5,713 bases of DNA from an uncultured Syntrophobacteraceae bacterium (lineage in GTDB: Bacteria > Desulfobacterota > Syntrophobacteria > Syntrophobacterales > Syntrophobacteraceae): contig CALBZH010000832.1 of assembly GCA_937889795.1 (NCBI GenBank), positions 1-5,713 on the forward strand, read 5' to 3'. The notes beneath the pieces were generated by a model. It was given only the letters and a program-made list of their open reading frames with translations. It had not been told where the DNA came from and did no database searches. How positions within the stretch are numbered: the first letter of the stretch is position 1; each line of letters begins with the position of its first letter. Positions 4,323 to 5,713 of the stretch are shown here, one piece after another. Both the position numbers and the translations under genes were made by a program.

Positions 4323-5713
4323 ATGGGAAAAGCGGTCGGGATTGCACAGCTCTTTGAGAAGCACCAGGACTACCTTGAGCAGGAAGTGACTGTCGATGGG
4401 TGGGTTCGCACCAGACGCGACTCTAAGGCCGGAGTGAGCTTCATCGAGCTTAACGACGGGTCCTGTCTCAAGAACCTCCAGGTTGTCGCCGAGCACGCCA
4501 GGTTCGATCTTGAACGGGAGCTCGGGTCTGTTTCAAACGGGGCTGCCGTGCGCATTGAGGGACGGGTGGTCGCCTCGCCCGGCAAGGGGCAGTCGATTGA
4601 GCTGCTGGCCCTGAGTATCAAACTCTATGGCTCGTCTGACCCTGCAAGCTATCCCCTTCAGAAAAAGCGCCATTCGTTTGAGTTCTTGCGGGAAATCGCT
4701 CACCTGCGACCAAGAACGAACACGATCGGGGCAGTGACCCGCGTGAGACACCGACTGAGCTACGCCGTTCACAGGTTCTTTGAGGAACGAAGGTTCTTTC
4801 ATATTCACACGCCGATCATCACGGCCAGTGATTGTGAAGGGGCAGGGAACGTATTCCGGGTGACGGCCCTGGAGCCGGCGCAGTTTCGAGCCCCGGAGGC
4901 TGAGGGGGGGGATCCTTTTGCAGCCGATTTCTTTGGGCGACCAACCTATTTGACCGTCAGCGGCCAGCTCCAGGCAGAAATCTATGCGTTGGCGCTTGGG
5001 AGGGTGTATACGTTCGGGCCGACGTTTCGCGCCGAGAATTCCAACACCAGCCGCCATTTGGCTGAGTTCTGGATGGTGGAGCCCGAGGCCGCCTTCTTTG
5101 ATCTCCACGATGATCTGGAGTTGGCGGAAGGTCTTGTCAAAGCGCTCGTCGGGACGGTCCTTACGGAGTGTCCCGACGAGCTGGACTTTTTCACGCGCCT
5201 GGTGGAGCCTGGACTTCGAGAGACGCTGGAAAAGCTCATGAAGGAGCCGTTCGAGGTGATCAGCTACACGGAAGCCGTCGAGCTGCTCGAGAAATCAGGC
5301 GAATCGTTCGCCTTTCCAGTGGAGTGGGGCAGTGATCTCCAGGCGGAGCACGAGCGGTATCTTACGGAGAAGGCAATCCGAAAGCCGGTGGCAGTGCTGG
5401 ATTTCCCGAGGAGTCTCAAACCGTTCTACATGCGCGTGAATGATGATGAAAAGACAGTGGCCGCCATGGATATCCTCGTTCCGCGCATCGGGGAGATCGT
5501 CGGTGGCTCCCAGCGAGAAGAGCGCCTGGACATGCTCCTGGATCAGATGCGGCAAAAATCCGTTTCCGTTGAAGACTATCGGTGGTACGTGGATCTGCGC
5601 CGGTGGGGCTCGGTTCCTCATGCGGGATTCGGCCTGGGGCTCGAGCGCGTGGTCCAGTTTGTCACCGGCCTCGCGAACATTCGTGAGGTGATTCCATTTC
5701 CGAGGACGCCGGG
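4323..5713 (+). CDS. asnS: Asparagine--tRNA ligase, 3' end cut by the window edge
   Basis: 463 complete codons plus two bases are visible. The chain ends in EVIPFPRTP, a few residues short of the usual C-terminus, so the gene is nearly whole. It charges tRNA-Asn with asparagine using ATP in the cytoplasm. Residues about 20-105 form the OB-fold anticodon-binding domain ([14 protein letters not shown], then FIELNDGS). The class II catalytic domain follows. Motif 1 lies around [24 protein letters not shown] (152-175). Motif 2 is [23 protein letters not shown] (231-253), with R236 as the conserved arginine. Motif 3 is GFGLGLERV (435-443), with R442. The CEGAG and [10 protein letters not shown] segments favour AsnRS over AspRS. 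The segment 181-204, just before [10 protein letters not shown], also occurs in E. coli-type AsnRS. A direct AsnRS means the cell need not rely only on the amidotransferase route for Asn-tRNA. Confidence 0.96.
   Translation, partial: MGKAVGIAQLFEKHQDYLEQEVTVDGWVRTRRDSKAGVSFIELNDGSCLKNLQVVAEHARFDLERELGSVSNGAAVRIEGRVVASPGKGQSIELLALSIKLYGSSDPASYPLQKKRHSFEFLREIAHLRPRTNTIGAVTRVRHRLSYAVHRFFEERRFFHIHTPIITASDCEGAGNVFRVTALEPAQFRAPEAEGGDPFAADFFGRPTYLTVSGQLQAEIYALALGRVYTFGPTFRAENSNTSRHLAEFWMVEPEAAFFDLHDDLELAEGLVKALVGTVLTECPDELDFFTRLVEPGLRETLEKLMKEPFEVISYTEAVELLEKSGESFAFPVEWGSDLQAEHERYLTEKAIRKPVAVLDFPRSLKPFYMRVNDDEKTVAAMDILVPRIGEIVGGSQREERLDMLLDQMRQKSVSVEDYRWYVDLRRWGSVPHAGFGLGLERVVQFVTGLANIREVIPFPRTP

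Noticed and set aside
1..5713. CRISPR arrays, insertion sequences, tRNA or rRNA genes, attachment sites
   Set aside because: No regularly spaced direct repeats, transposase motifs, tRNA cloverleaf or rRNA-like stretches were seen on either strand.

Overview
The window looks like chromosomal DNA from a moderately GC-rich bacterium. Every supported gene lies on the + strand, most have strong GGAGG-type ribosome binding sites, and the largest stretch without a gene is 173 bases. A ferritin/rubrerythrin-like protein, exported thiol-redox proteins and small CxxC zinc-ribbon proteins together suggest an anaerobe or microaerophile that must handle oxidants. Desulfobacterota, Nitrospirota or NC10-like lineages are my guess. 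This is a weak inference from gene content and style only; no marker here fixes the taxon.

Layout. (1) 1-185: the C-terminal end of a rubrerythrin/ferritin-like diiron protein. (2) 186-305: a 120-base spacer with imperfect hairpins. (3) 306-890: an exported thioredoxin-fold protein with a CPHC active site. It is followed after 12 bases by (4) 903-1520: an exported peroxiredoxin with a single cysteine. (5) 1521-1606: an 86-base spacer that can fold into a nested stem-loop ending next to the ribosome binding site of (6) 1607-1798: a 63-residue zinc-ribbon protein. (7) 1799-1898: a 100-base spacer with a bulged hairpin and a perfect 10-base palindrome. (8) 1899-2078: a 59-residue protein with seven cysteines. 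(9) 2079-2251: a 173-base spacer with a terminator-like hairpin, a second hairpin, and an inverted repeat overlapping the next ribosome binding site. (10) 2252-4306: a 684-residue DUF255/SSP411 protein (thioredoxin domain plus alpha/alpha barrel). (11) 4323-5713: asparaginyl-tRNA synthetase, missing only its last few residues at the window edge.

How the parts may work together. The first half reads as a peroxide and thiol-redox block. The diiron protein would act in the cytoplasm. Outside the membrane, the CPHC thioredoxin-like protein could re-reduce the peroxiredoxin, which has no resolving cysteine of its own. The two small cysteine-rich proteins follow in the same direction, each behind its own structured leader, and a terminator-like hairpin closes the block. 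The DUF255 gene and asnS form a second, tightly spaced unit (16-base gap) that probably starts after that hairpin. The least explained parts are the two small cysteine-rich genes and the run of structured spacers around them.
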